64,000 nucleotides of DNA from Aquanectria penicillioides (Eukaryota; Ascomycota; Sordariomycetes; Hypocreales; Nectriaceae). Within the stretch, counting starts at the first letter, position 1. Each line of letters starts with the position of its first letter. The DNA lies in assembly GCA_003415625.1 (NCBI GenBank), contig PYIU01000003.1, forward strand, positions 868,001 through 932,000. Direction: 5' to 3'. Positions 46,447-58,400 of this stretch are shown piece after piece. The notes under the pieces are model-generated. The model saw only the letters and a list, made by a program, of their open reading frames with translations, made no database searches and was not told the DNA's origin. The translations under genes were made by a program, and so were the position numbers.

Positions 46447-48723
46447 ATGGCTCAACCACAGCCTCACGGGCTGTCCTGCTCCAGCTCTTTTTCAAACACA
46501 ACAAGGCACGCGTCGTCGTCGTTGCCGTCGTCTTGCTGGAGCTCTTCCACGGAGCCGTAATGCGCCGCAAATTGCTGGGCCTGCTGCTGCCGCCGCTACA
46601 AACACGACCGCGTCTGACCGCGAGCTTGACCGGGTCATCGCGTGTTACACTATCCGTAGACCGCCCGACACAATTGCGGAAGCTTTCTTCCACTTGTCGT
46701 CCGAGCCAACCGCCGACCCTTCCGCAGCCCTTGACCGCCCGCCGTGGCTGCAGGCGCTGCCTTGGCGAGAATGCATCAGCGTTGGCTCTCGCGACTCCGT
46801 CAACGTCAAGGAGCGTCACGAGCCGAGCCGGCCCGTTAACTCGTGAGGAGAATGAAGAATTGGCAAAAAGCCCGAATGGCCAGCTTCCCAGTCGCACAGA
46901 ATATGTCGGGGGCTCGATTGGCCCGAATCAGTTTCGATTGGTGACACTTGCGCCCAGATTCCAGGTGGTCAACTCAAGGCGCGAAGCAACCAAGCAAGAC
47001 CAGCCATCCGCAACGGACGTCGAGTATCCCTGGTATATCAAGGAATCGTCCCTAGATGAGGAGGCGCAGCGCCAATCAACCACGCGCTTCCGCATTGATG
47101 TGTTTGACTTTGACAAGGCCCCGCCCTATGAGGCGCTCTCTTACACCTGGGACGACTATCAACGCATGACGCTTTTGATGAACCCCAAGCCGCTGATGGT
47201 CACCGGAACTTGGCTCTGGCTCTGAAGCAGCTGCAGCACGATGACAAGCCACGGTTGCTCTGGATCGACGCCCTGTGCAAACCAGGATGACAACGACGAA
47301 ATGTCCCGCCAGATCCGCAAGATGAAGGACATCTACTCCAACGCCAAGCAGACCATCATGTGGCTCGGTCCCGCCGACGAATCAACCGAGCTCGCCTTCA
47401 AATCGTTTGCCCGTCGGGCCAGGCTTTGGGACAACAATACGTGGCGGCCGCCCGCCATCCCGCGATCCAAGTACACGCGGGAGGAGGTGGACGCCGCGCT
47501 GAAGCTCATGCGCAACAGCTACTTCACCCGCGTTTGGATCATCCAGGAGGTTGTCGTATCGCGCGCTGTCGTCGTTGTCTGCGGGCGCTTTCACATGGGC
47601 CTCGGCGAGCTCTTCTCCGGGGCCTACTGGTACGCCTACTCGCTGCCCAAGTTCTCCAGTGACGGCAGCGTCACGGGCACGATGGGCCAGATGATGATCT
47701 TTGACGGTCTCGATCCGTGGCGCCGGGCGTTTCACTCCGCCCAGGCATCGTCGGCGAGCCTGCGACTAGAGCACGTATTGGCGACGACGCGGAACTGCAA
47801 CGCGACGGATGCGAGGGACCGCGTGTTTTCGCTACTAGGCTTCACAAAACAATGCAAACGCGGCATCATTCCCGATTGACTACTCTGCCAGCGTGGCCGA
47901 CGTCTACAGCCGCGCAACCAAAGCCATCATCAGGTCCGGCTTCGTCGACATCCTGTCGTCGGTGCAGCGGCTTCCCGGGTCGTCACCGGACCTACCGTCG
48001 TGGGTCCCCGATTGGAGGATTCCGTGGGACAACGTCTCGCTAGCGTCCCGAAAGTGGTTTTACAAGGCTTCAACCGTGACTCGGCTCAAGTCTGCCGCAC
48101 CGATGCATAGGTACCACGGCGACGAGGAGTTACACAAGCTCAAGATCGACGGTCACCTGGTGGATGTGGTAGCACAGGTGTTTGACCCGTGGGAGGAGCT
48201 CGAGAAGAGGGACATGAGCATGTTCTGGTTCGGCGAGTCGCAGATGAGGGACATGATCAACAAGTACGGCTTGCACGGATGGTATCCCCTCACCCGGGAG
48301 CCCATCGCTCGCGCTTTCTTCAGGACCATCGTGGCCGATCTGCTTCCTGGATGTCGTCGATGGGAAAGGCGGCCGACGTTGGACTGGCGACGGCTGATGC
48401 GGTGGGCATTTTCCGGATCCCGACACGACAGCGCCGTCCACGACATCTTCTCTACCTTCTCGTTCCGCATGCCGCTGTCCGTGAGGGCCGAAATCATGCA
48501 CAACGTCAAGGACTTTTCGCGTCACCGCAAGTTCTTCATCACGAGCGGCGGGTTCCTAGGCCTTGGCCCTGCTATGACGCAGCCCAAGGACGAAGTGGCA
48601 ATCTTCCTCGGCGCGAGCGTCCCGTTCGTAGGCCGCGATCGTCCCGATGGGACATGGGAGCTGCTTGGCGAGTGCTACGTCCATGGAATAATGGACGGAG
48701 AGCTGGTATCCGAACTGGGGTGA
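46447..48723 (+). pseudogene. HET-domain protein gene, frame-broken
   Basis: The product is a heterokaryon-incompatibility (HET) domain protein. YEALSYTWDD, LWIDALC followed by NQDDNDEMSRQIRKMKD, NAKQTIMWLG and VWIIQEVVVSRAVVVVCG mark the HET domain (about 47128-47590). The C-terminus GECYVHGIMDGELVSELG is the usual end of this class. The frame breaks near 47206-47211 (one base short), at 47277-47281 (equivalent to two bases missing, where CINQ is expected) and at 47877-47878 (one base extra). Upstream, an intron at 46843-46891 plausibly joins the frame ending SRPVNS to RTEYVGG. The ATG at 46447 needs one further frame change near 46560, so the 5' end is uncertain. Intact relatives trigger non-self recognition and cell death in fungi. 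It is either a pseudogene or carries consensus errors. Confidence 0.72.
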
Positions 48724-51095
48724 TACCAAGCCAGATGTATTTGAAATACATGATGTACCATCACCGAGCGAAGCAACGCAAAAAAAAAAAAAAAGGGGGG
48801 GGGGGCAGGGCCTGGGAGTTGGAATATGATACACAGCGAAGATACCAATGAATTCATGACTTTTTTTTAATAGCATTTGTGCAACCAGCCATCTACACTT
48901 CACTGCCCTTTCTCTCCTCTCTCGGGAATTATCTATTATCGTATGCATGTTGCCGAAGCCAACGGGAAGTAATCTTCGTATTCTAAGGAGAGTTGATCCA
49001 TGTCGCTGAAGGACCTTTTGTAGTACCTTTGGCGTTTCTCACTCGCTTCCTCAGCGAAAGAAAGATGTATAAAAAGGGCTTCTATCCTGCCCATGTGGTC
49101 GATTTTTTTTTCATTCCTCCCCAGGCGTTCAACACAACTCACCTCCTATACACACTCCTGCGATCTGCCCTCCTAGCTCAGCCGGGCCGACAGAGCGCCT
49201 TATATATAGTTAACCGCCCCGCCCAGATGTAATCCGCTTCATCGGATATCTGTTCTCCCTCGCTCGTAAGCACTTTTCCTTCCTTCACCCGGCTTTCTCC
49301 TGACGTGATTACACTTGGCTAACAGTTCCCATCACAGAGAGAGGGCTTTCAAGGCACGCGGTATCGCCTGATTTGCCAGAGATCGAGAGTTGGTAGGGCT
49401 AATTTAGGAAGAACTGGAGCGAACGAATGGTTGCTTTTACTGCGGCGCACGATGGCCTCCCTTAACAGGTAGGCCGTCTTGATGGAGAGGTGTGGCTGGC
49501 CTTAGACGCTAGCCACATCTTTGAGGACGTGAGTCTTAACCCCCCCCCCCTTTTTTTTTTTCTTCTTTCTTTTCTTTTTCCCTTTATCCATGTCTCTTCA
49601 CATTTCGTCTCATCTGTTAACACGTGCTCGTTTGCCAGGAGGTCTTCTTTCATGTGCTTTGAAGCCCGGTCTTAAAGGGGCCTCACTGCGAGTCGGCACA
49701 GTTTGACAGTTTGATTTATGCACGGATATGTCAATCACTGGTTTCGTCCGATCCTCTTACCACAGCCACGAAGCCGATTTCACACGCGACGTTCAAAGCA
49801 GAGGACCGCGTTCCATGGAATAGACATATTTGGAATAGCGAAGCGTCGAATGCAGCATGGATGCGGAAGACAAGGACTAGGAGACGCCGTTGGCTTTTTT
49901 GGGACGACTTGCCAGGCTCTTCTAATCGATGTCCAGAACACTTATAGATAGAACTTCTAAACTTCTGACAAGTTAGAACTCGGATCAAGGCTTTTTTTAT
50001 ATTACTACACACACTATAAAAGTATTTACTTAGTCGCTTTTGTGGGCCCTGGTATCTTATCCTCTCTATAAACATTGTGAATGCAGTTGAGGTTGGAGAT
50101 TTGGCTATGCGCCGAGCCGAGAAGATGGCGTTGCATCTATTCACAGCAAGGTGCGGTTAAGTTAGATTAATTCTCTGTACAATGGGCCTTGCCATCCTGT
50201 TCATCTGCATGGAGCCATGCTCTCCGGTCTTTATGAATTCAATATTTTACTTGCCATATGTTGTTTTTTGTCGTAGTTAAAGCGTTAATGAAGAAAAAAA
50301 AACAAAAAAAACATATGGGGTATTACTGGGAGCAACTCTTTATCCGTATCTGGCTGACAAGATCAGCTCACGGAGTCGAGGAACCAACATCATGAAGTGC
50401 TCTAGCCTTAAGCCAAGCGGTTGTCAAGTAGTTTGGGGGGGGGGACACAAACATCCATGCACATTACTGACAGGGCCCCAGCTTGACCGGGTTGCAATTA
50501 GTGAGACGTAGAACAATCTACTCTTGCTGTTTCATCTTGACACGGGAATAAAAGAGTATACTTTTGTCGCTGAGTTCTGCACCATGGTTCTATTTACAAA
50601 TCAAAAATCCTCCCCCTTGATGGCGACTGCCAATTATATCCAGACCTTTGCGCATCCGAAGAATTCATGCAGTAGCTCTCCTTAATCATATTCGCTATGT
50701 CCGCATCAGGAACTGGTTCATCTTCGCTCCTGCAGACCGCTGGCCTCGAAGTGCTGTGGAATGCAGCTTCAGAGCAAAAATACAGACAGTCGGCGGCTGC
50801 CCTTCATAATCATGCGATAGTGATATCGAAGCACCTGCTTTTGTGCTTGTGTATGTACGTGCCTTGAGACCTCATCCTCCATTCGGTGAGGTCGTGCCCC
50901 TGCTCCACCATGTAATATTCCATGAAAAATGCCAACGCCTTCCTGGTATCTCGAAATGCAACAAAACCGAAAGGTTGTACGTAGAAAAGGGGTGGGTTGG
51001 AGAAGAGAAATTCGTTTTCGTCATGAGGTTTGGCAATCTGATGCCCTTCCCCGGGTGGAAGTTGGTTGTCCGACCCATGCTTGGTGGGATTATTC
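48724..51095. other. Intergenic region with homopolymer tracts
   Basis: About 2.4 kb without a supportable gene. It includes A15G11 (48780-48805), C10T11 (about 49541-49561) and a G10 run (50435-50444). The AT-rich stretch 49950-50330 shows no recognisable transposon. The right end holds the 3' region of the WSC gene. Confidence 0.5.
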
Positions 51096-52454
51096 TCACG
51101 TCTCGGGATCTGGGTTCGTTGCCCGCAGGACTCTTGGAGCTTGAATCCTCCTCGAATAGTCGTGGTCGTCGCGAAGGGTGTTGACGCTTTCGCGGCTCCC
51201 GTTCCTAGCGTACATGCCCTGCTTGAAGGGGTCCATGCGTGGATCAACCTGCAATGTGCTGTTCCGCTTTGCTGCAGAAGGGGACACGGGAGAGGCTGCA
51301 GCTACGCTCATATCAGGATGGGTACCAGACGAGCTGTCTCTTATGCTAGGATCGTCTTGAAAACCATCCTGCTTGCGTTGCTTGCGACGTCGGAACCAGA
51401 CGAACAACGCCAGGCCGGCAGCGACAATGACGGCGGCAATAACGCCAACCACAATACCGACGACCTGACCTGTGGCGAGGCCACCGTCCTTGCTATTAAC
51501 TCCACTGCTCTCGCCAGCGGAGGATCCTGTAGGGGCGACGAAAACTGTCTTAACTGTTCCATCGGCGGTGACAGTCTGGATTTGAGAGGAAATCGTCGTG
51601 CTTGATCCAGAAGAGCTCGAGTCGGTCTAGGCAAACTAGTCAGCGTTTTGTCCCAAGTCGTCTTTGTTCTCACAGTGTCGAATTTCGCTGTCGCTAGGCA
51701 TTCATTCAAGAAGATATGGCATACAGAAGATGAACTACTCGAAGTCGAAGCTGCCGTCTCGGATACCGTCACTGTATTCTGCACCGTCTCAGTTACCTTA
51801 GAAATCACCGCGGTCGTCGATGCCTGAAACCCGCCAGTTAAATCTGGATACCTTACCAATCGGGCTGACAATGGAGGCTGGCATGGGATATGGAATAATA
51901 ATATGTGGGTGGCATATGGGTGGAGGAGGCGGACACTTGCGCCGTCACGGTGCGGAAGCGGATCACATTATCCACGATGGGGACGAAACAGAAATCAAAC
52001 TTACATCGGTAGAAAAGATGAGGCTCCCTGGGTACCTGATGGTTGGACGTTGCCTAGGGAAATGTACCCATAAAGGCCATTTCCACCGCAGTATTCTGAA
52101 GGGTAGCCAGGACAGGTTGTATCGCACTTGGAAGTGCCCTTCTGGGACGACTTTGAAGGAGTATAGTTGGAGCACCAACAGGCGTTGTTCTGAGTGATAG
52201 CGTAGGCGTAGTCATCGATGCACCAGTCGTGGCAGAGACCATTCGACTGATAGATGCTTGTGTCTGTATGAAGAAGCGGCTTATTAGGATACGCGGCACT
52301 TGCGGAAAGGACAAGGGCAGGTCATACTTTTGTTTGTTGAGCCAGTGTTGATGGATGCGCAAATGTCAAGATCGAGAGCAGTGGTGAACGGAGACCACGA
52401 GGTAGCCAGGAGAAATGCAAGGCCCAGAGTTCGGGCGCTCTGAATGGCAAACAT
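51096..52454 (-). CDS. WSC-domain cell-wall stress sensor
   Basis: Minus-strand exons 52454-52328, 52263-52005, 51851-51725 and 51626-51096 give 347 residues. Residues 1-26 form a signal peptide (SARTLGLAFLLATSWSPFTTA). A Cys-rich WSC domain spans about 40-125, with CHDWCIDDYAYAITQNNACWC and CPGYPSEYCGGNGLYGYI. A fairly short Ser/Thr-rich stalk follows (about 130-220). A single membrane helix lies at about 225-249 (VVGIVVGVIAAVIVAAGLALFVW), then a basic stop-transfer RRRKQRKQ and a cytosolic tail ending RVLRATNPDPET. This is the layout of Wsc1/WscA-type plasma-membrane sensors that signal wall stress to Rho1 and the Mpk1 cascade. The second intron (52004-51852) uses an AAG acceptor; an alternative pair (donor within PSGT, acceptor before DLTGG) cannot be excluded. 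Confidence 0.88.
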
Positions 52455-55400
52455 GGTGGTTGTTGGTTTTTGTCCAGAAGCTGTAGAAGGAGCCAAAAAG
52501 TTAGCCACTATGTTGGCAAGTAGGGATTTGGCGCTGGTGCTGTTGCTGTGGGCCTTGATTGAACTCAAGTTCGGCTTGCTGTGACCACTTACCTTTACCA
52601 ATGGAGTTTTGAGGCAGACACGTATGCGAGGTCGGAGACGACAGATTGAATCGTGGTGATTCACGACATAACACGACCAAGGGAAAAGTCTCAGAATGCC
52701 AAATCCATATCAAGTCGGTGATCGAATGTTGGTGCTACGATTCCGTAACTGCCGAGTGTCTCAGGCAGAGCAAACGGAATGTCTCTTTTCGCCGTCGGGA
52801 AGGACAGAGTGAATCCGCAGTGGTACAGCAAAAAAAAAAAAAAAAAAAAAAGTCGGGAATTCAAGAGTGGCAGTCGGCTGCGACGCAGTCGTAATTCGAG
52901 GTTCGATGCTGAAGTAAAGTCGGCTAACGACAGTCGTGGTGTCGGTGGCGGTTTGGCGATTCGGGATCCAAGTCGTCGCGATGGGGAGATTGAGCAGTCG
53001 GATGTGAACCAAATCAATCCAAGCAACCCAATCGAATCCAACGTAAATCAACCAATCCAACACACGAGGAGCAAGGCACAGGAGAGCCGATAATCCAATA
53101 GTCCTTCCCAAAATCTGATTATCCGGGGAAACCAGAAACCAAAAAAAAACCAGTACAGCTGGAACGAAGGACAGGGGGAAACAAAAGAGAGGAGCAGATT
53201 TCGGCTGGCTGGGAGAATCACACAAGATACGGAGGAAGTTGGAGGTTCGTCGATGAGGTGGTGAGAGGTGAGGTGAAAGTGGAAGATTTGGGAGGTGCCC
53301 GAAGAAGTAGGAGAGGGTTGGAATGTGCAGTGCAGGTGTGTGGCTGGATGGGAGAACGCAGCTGGGAAGGAAGGTAAGAAGGATGTCGAGAGTATGAATA
53401 CTTGGGAAGGTACTTTGGACTTGGGACTTAGCAGTCACAGTCGAAGTGGAGAGAAGGAAGGAAGGGCGGCGGCAGTAGTAGAGGCAGTAGCGACCAGGGT
53501 GTGAGGCTAGAGGCAACGCTACTACCTAGTCCCAGTGTGGGCTGTGGGTTGTGAGCAGCGTGGGCAGCGTGGGTAGGCTGTGAGGAAAGTGGAAAGTGGG
53601 TGTGGAAGGGGAGAGAGCGAGAAACGGGGGGTGCTCGACTCGTATGTACTTCGGCCAAGGGAAGGAGCAAAGGTCCAAGATTTCAGTACCTTCCGTACTT
53701 CCAGGTCCTAAATCCACAAAATATGTCTCCAAGCCCCTTGAACTTTGACGTGAGATAGGTGAAAGTGAAGGGTTTCTTGGCTCCAAGCTGGCCCAACGCC
53801 ATGTGAACTTGTTTTCTTGCTCCTTGCTCTTTCACTCAACCCTTCGCTTCCTTAGCTCAAATGTTGTGCGTGCGATGTGCGCGCGATGTGCGAGGAGGGT
53901 GCTGCTAAAACGCAGCTGGGCGGCCAGACGAGCTGAGAGAACAGAAAGGGCCCGAGCTGGGTTGGTGCTCGCTCGTTCTGGTGTTGGCCTAACCGCACGA
54001 GGAGGGACTGACAAGGCCGAGTGTAGCAGAATACCTCGTGTACGTACGTTCACGGGCATGGGTTACTTCTCTGAGCGAGAGCGAAGCAAGGATCGACATG
54101 GAGACTACGGTACACGGGAACATACACACATCCGTTCTTACCGGGCCTTTGGACAGACAACAACAGCGTCTGCACAAAAGGCGAATCTCGCGCCGAGCTT
54201 ATCTGTGTATCAAAGTCCTAAAAGGAACAAAGAGGACTAATTAACACGCACCTGTACCTACACGCGCGCGCGGAATCAACCAAGTCCGAAGCTAAAGAAA
54301 GAGGGGCGCGGCCACCACCTCACCTCGGCCGTTGGCGCTGGCGCATGCGTTGGGCCTTGGTGGTTTGGTGATGGCTGTTGGCGGTGGCAATAACTGGCTG
54401 GGCGGGCCTCATTTACGAGGTCAGATTGATCAATTCTACGCCCAAGCCCCAATCTAGAACAGATCTAAGAACAATGATCAACAATGGAAGGCGAATATCG
54501 ATTCCACGTCAACCGGAATGATGTCCGTGGTGAACAATAGGACCTTGACTCAAATTGCCAACTTGTAAGGCTTCAGTTCAATGCCCATGTGCGGACTACA
54601 TGTGCTCAGCTGAGGACTCATCGCACGAATGCAAGAAAACTGAACGGAACAGAGATGCACCTCGGGTCAAGACTTGCAACCATGTGTTATCCAGCCTATC
54701 CAGGCCACCTTGGACAGGACGAAACAAAGCAAAGGGCGGCCTAAAAGGCACGCAATCGATGGGCAACCCCAAGGCGCTAACACAAATCGTGAGTCCGTGT
54801 CTCTTGTCAGTGGACGTGGACGGGCCACAGAGAGTCACGGCGGGTCCTCTCCTAAACTTCGCAGCATTCATCCAGCCCCCTCCCAAACAACAAACAAGAA
54901 AACAAGCAAGTAAGCAAGCAAGCAAGAAGAAGCAAGCAAGAAGCCTCTGATTCACCCAGGCGATGCAGCGCATTGCAGTGCACCCTTGCGCAGCTCAGTC
55001 ATCACGTAGTCGCAGACCCAGCAGGTGCAGCCGGCGCAGTGGAAGCGAAGCCGGATGAAATGCATGTACTCGACAACAGCCGAGCTCGACTTTTCTTCCA
55101 CTGTCAGCCTGTCCTCATTGTTTCCCCCTGGAACCGATGTCGTCACTGGCCGGACCCAGGTCGTGGCAGCTGTGATTTATAGTGGGTTTCGGGCGACCAG
55201 GGGGAGGGGTGTGAATCTGGCAGCGCATGCATATTGCTGGGCGTCTCCCAGCAAGTCGCGAGTGGGTAGTTGCTGGTGATCCGGTGTGACGGCGATCTCA
55301 GGACAAGCGAGTGCCTTTCACTGGCCAGGACATCGACGGCCGTCAATCACAATTCAACACCTCTCAGCTCTGCACAAGCATAAACCAGCTTGGGGGACAA

Positions 55401-58400
55401 CCAAGAACAAGATATGGCAATCCTCATGTGTTGCGACGGGTGCAGTTGGCCATTCTCTGTGCTATCTCCAACGCCCCAATCCCTGAAACGTGGAACAACC
55501 GCCCGGGGTACCTTACAGGAAAAACATGTACAATCAGCTCGACTTGTGGAGTGTACAGCTTTATGAAAGGGCCTGTGTGAGAATCCCGTTGGATCATAGG
55601 GAATTCGGCAGCCACAATTGAGACCGTACAGACGCACAGAAATAACAATCAAATCAAACAAATCATTCATTCAGCTGTCGGCCCCGGATGCAACGGAACC
55701 CCAGATCGAAATTGCACCTTTTCGACGCTCTCATTCGACCCAGGCTGTCCGGCGCTGGAATGAATCAATTTAGGCCCGGCCCGTTTCCTCCTCTGATAGC
55801 CTTCCTAAGTTCGCGCTGGCTCGTTAGTCGCTTATTGTATTCGTTCCATAGCCCAAAGGAACTCGCCAAGCAGTTCTCATCCGTGTTTCCCTCAAGCCTC
55901 GAATGGCCTAGGCCACTCCCGCAATGACGTGTATAGCCACGTGCTGTTTGGAGAGATAACGGACGACTCAGACTCAAGGGCGCTAGAGCAACCATCCCAT
56001 CCCTCGTTGACATTCTAGCATAGTCAGCAAGGCCCCAAGTCAACTCGTGTTGCTTCCTTTCAAGGACTCTGCAGACACAAGGAACGAAACATTTCCTCTT
56101 CACCGTTCAACAGACATGCCTCAACCTGGCCGACTGGGGGCCCGGCGACGGCACTCCCCCCTCGTCTTCATCCGGGGGATCCACCAGTTCCCACTCGCAC
56201 GCGCGTGCCGGGACCCCCTTCTCCCCAGGCCATCAAATCGTGAGGCTGGCGAAGACACACGAGATGGCCGATGGGGCATGGGGCCATTTTCCGGCAGACG
56301 CCCCCTCAGAGACGCGCAACAGCGCAGAAAAAAAAAACAGTGAAAAAGTATCTAGTCGTATTGTCATCGTTCCGCGTCACCGGTTTCGATGCCGAGCGAC
56401 AGCAATTACGCGCATCGCTAGCCTCAGCCTCTTGCGGTCGCGCCGTTGATTGACAGAAATGGAAATTGGCTTAGGACCCTCATTACCAGAATAAGACCTG
56501 TCATTACTCTTTAGTGGCTCAGCGAGTAATGCCGTTGTCGTTGACCAGCAGCGATGGAAGACCACTAGTGAATAGGCAAGGTGTCTTGGTGATGTCTGTG
56601 GCAGTTGAATCTGTCTGTACCTGTGAATGTGCATGTATCTGTGTTGTCTGCAGGCAAGGTGGTCTGTCGTGTCGGTCTGTGCTACTCCGTATGCGTGCCA
56701 ATGTTTGATCGACATGGTCTTCTTCATCAACTGTAAGGAGCTGCTGGTCACGTTGAGCGGGCAGAGCCGTCATTATGATTTGGCCGGACGGGAACATCAA
56801 AAGAAGAAGGCGAGAAGAAGGCTGGAATCCCTGCCTTTGCATGCTTCTTCTTTTTCTTCTTCCTGTTTCAACGGGCTGTCCCGCCCGTGCAAGCGTGAAT
56901 CCAACGACGAGAAGGAATATGGCAATTGATTAGAAACGGGGCACCAGGACAGGACATGGATCTCGGAGGGCATGCCAGGTGGGGAGGAGAGGCCGACAGC
57001 TCGCTCGCTAATGAATGCGTACGAAGCGGGCCAAGGGTATTGAGGAATTTGTTGATGTGGATAAACGGATTTGCATCCTCCAGGATTGAATCGCTAATTG
57101 GAACGACAACCAAGCCCAGGCCAGGCCTTCGTCCAAGGATCTTTCAATGTACGATGTGGTTGATGGAGGGATCCTTGGCCAGATTGAACGACCGACGCAG
57201 CAAGAGCTAAAAAGCACCCATATCTACATGCATACATCCATATCCCACATGGCATCTGACTTTGATGCCAGCGTCAGAGATGCCCAGCATCTGCTTCCGG
57301 GTGTCCCTCTGGTCCCATGCCGCAATCCCTATCAATCTCCTGTTGGCAGGGCCCTGGTCGTCGGGGAAGTTGCTCCCCCAGCCCATCTCCCGCCAGATTT
57401 CCGCCATAAGTCAGATCATGCCCCCCTGGACAATTGTCCACCGTTCTCTGTTACCCCGACAAGCCTCCCCGCGACGTCACTTGTCATGACCCAACCTCTC
57501 CCGACATTCTCTACATAACATTTTCCAGAGGATGGGAAATGGGAGGGGAAATCCGTGCCCCATTCCCATCGCGGGGACGCCGTGAGGTTCTGCCCGGTGT
57601 AGTGTTTTGCCTCTTTGCGAAGGGGCGAGAGGCGATGCCGTGTGACTGATTGACCGTATGCCTCCTCCTTTTCTCTCTAACTGTGATGTCGACATAATTT
57701 TGCAATACGATGCCGCGGGCGCCTATCTAGCTATCGACGCAGAAAGGGGGCGGGAATCTGCCGTGGATCATTCATCCTTCACCTCTTGTGGCGGACCTCC
57801 GTAGAATAGTCGCCTTTTGGTCCTGATGTAGTTCCAAGCCGAAGGGCGCTTCCAGCGGGCCAAAAAAACACCACCAACCAACCCAACCACCCCTTGTCCA
57901 TCTATGTCACAAGTAACTAACACAAGACAAATCGACCGTGAAGCGAAACCCCGCCATTCCACCAAAACATGCAGAAGAAGGAAAATGAAGTGGATTAAAT
58001 AAAACAAAACAAAAATATCGTGCAGCCGGCGGTCCAGCATACTCTGGTACATCTACAGGCGCTAAACCCTCTCCAAAGCAACAACTCCCCAGACTCGTCC
58101 CCCTCCCCGCCCCCTCCATAGACAAAGGCCCTCATCTGCAACAGCATCGGACGAAATGCCTCTGGTTGGCACGTCCGATGGATGGATGGCACCACGGGTG
58201 ATTCCAAACTGCATGTGAGGTTTGATGATATGTGATGAGGGGGCTAGGAGTGGGGGTTGGCTGTTGGTGAGCGAGAGAGAGGGGCAAAAGTCGGACGAGA
58301 GGCAAAAAACACAGAGAATGCAGTGTCGCGCAGCATGGAGAAAACAGACATGAACCATGCCCAGACATGGCCTTTTCTCTCTTTTCCTTGCTTGCCTCTC

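Noticed and set aside
49700..50330. AT-rich stretch considered as a transposon remnant
   Set aside because: No inverted termini, target duplication or transposase/reverse-transcriptase-like frames seen.
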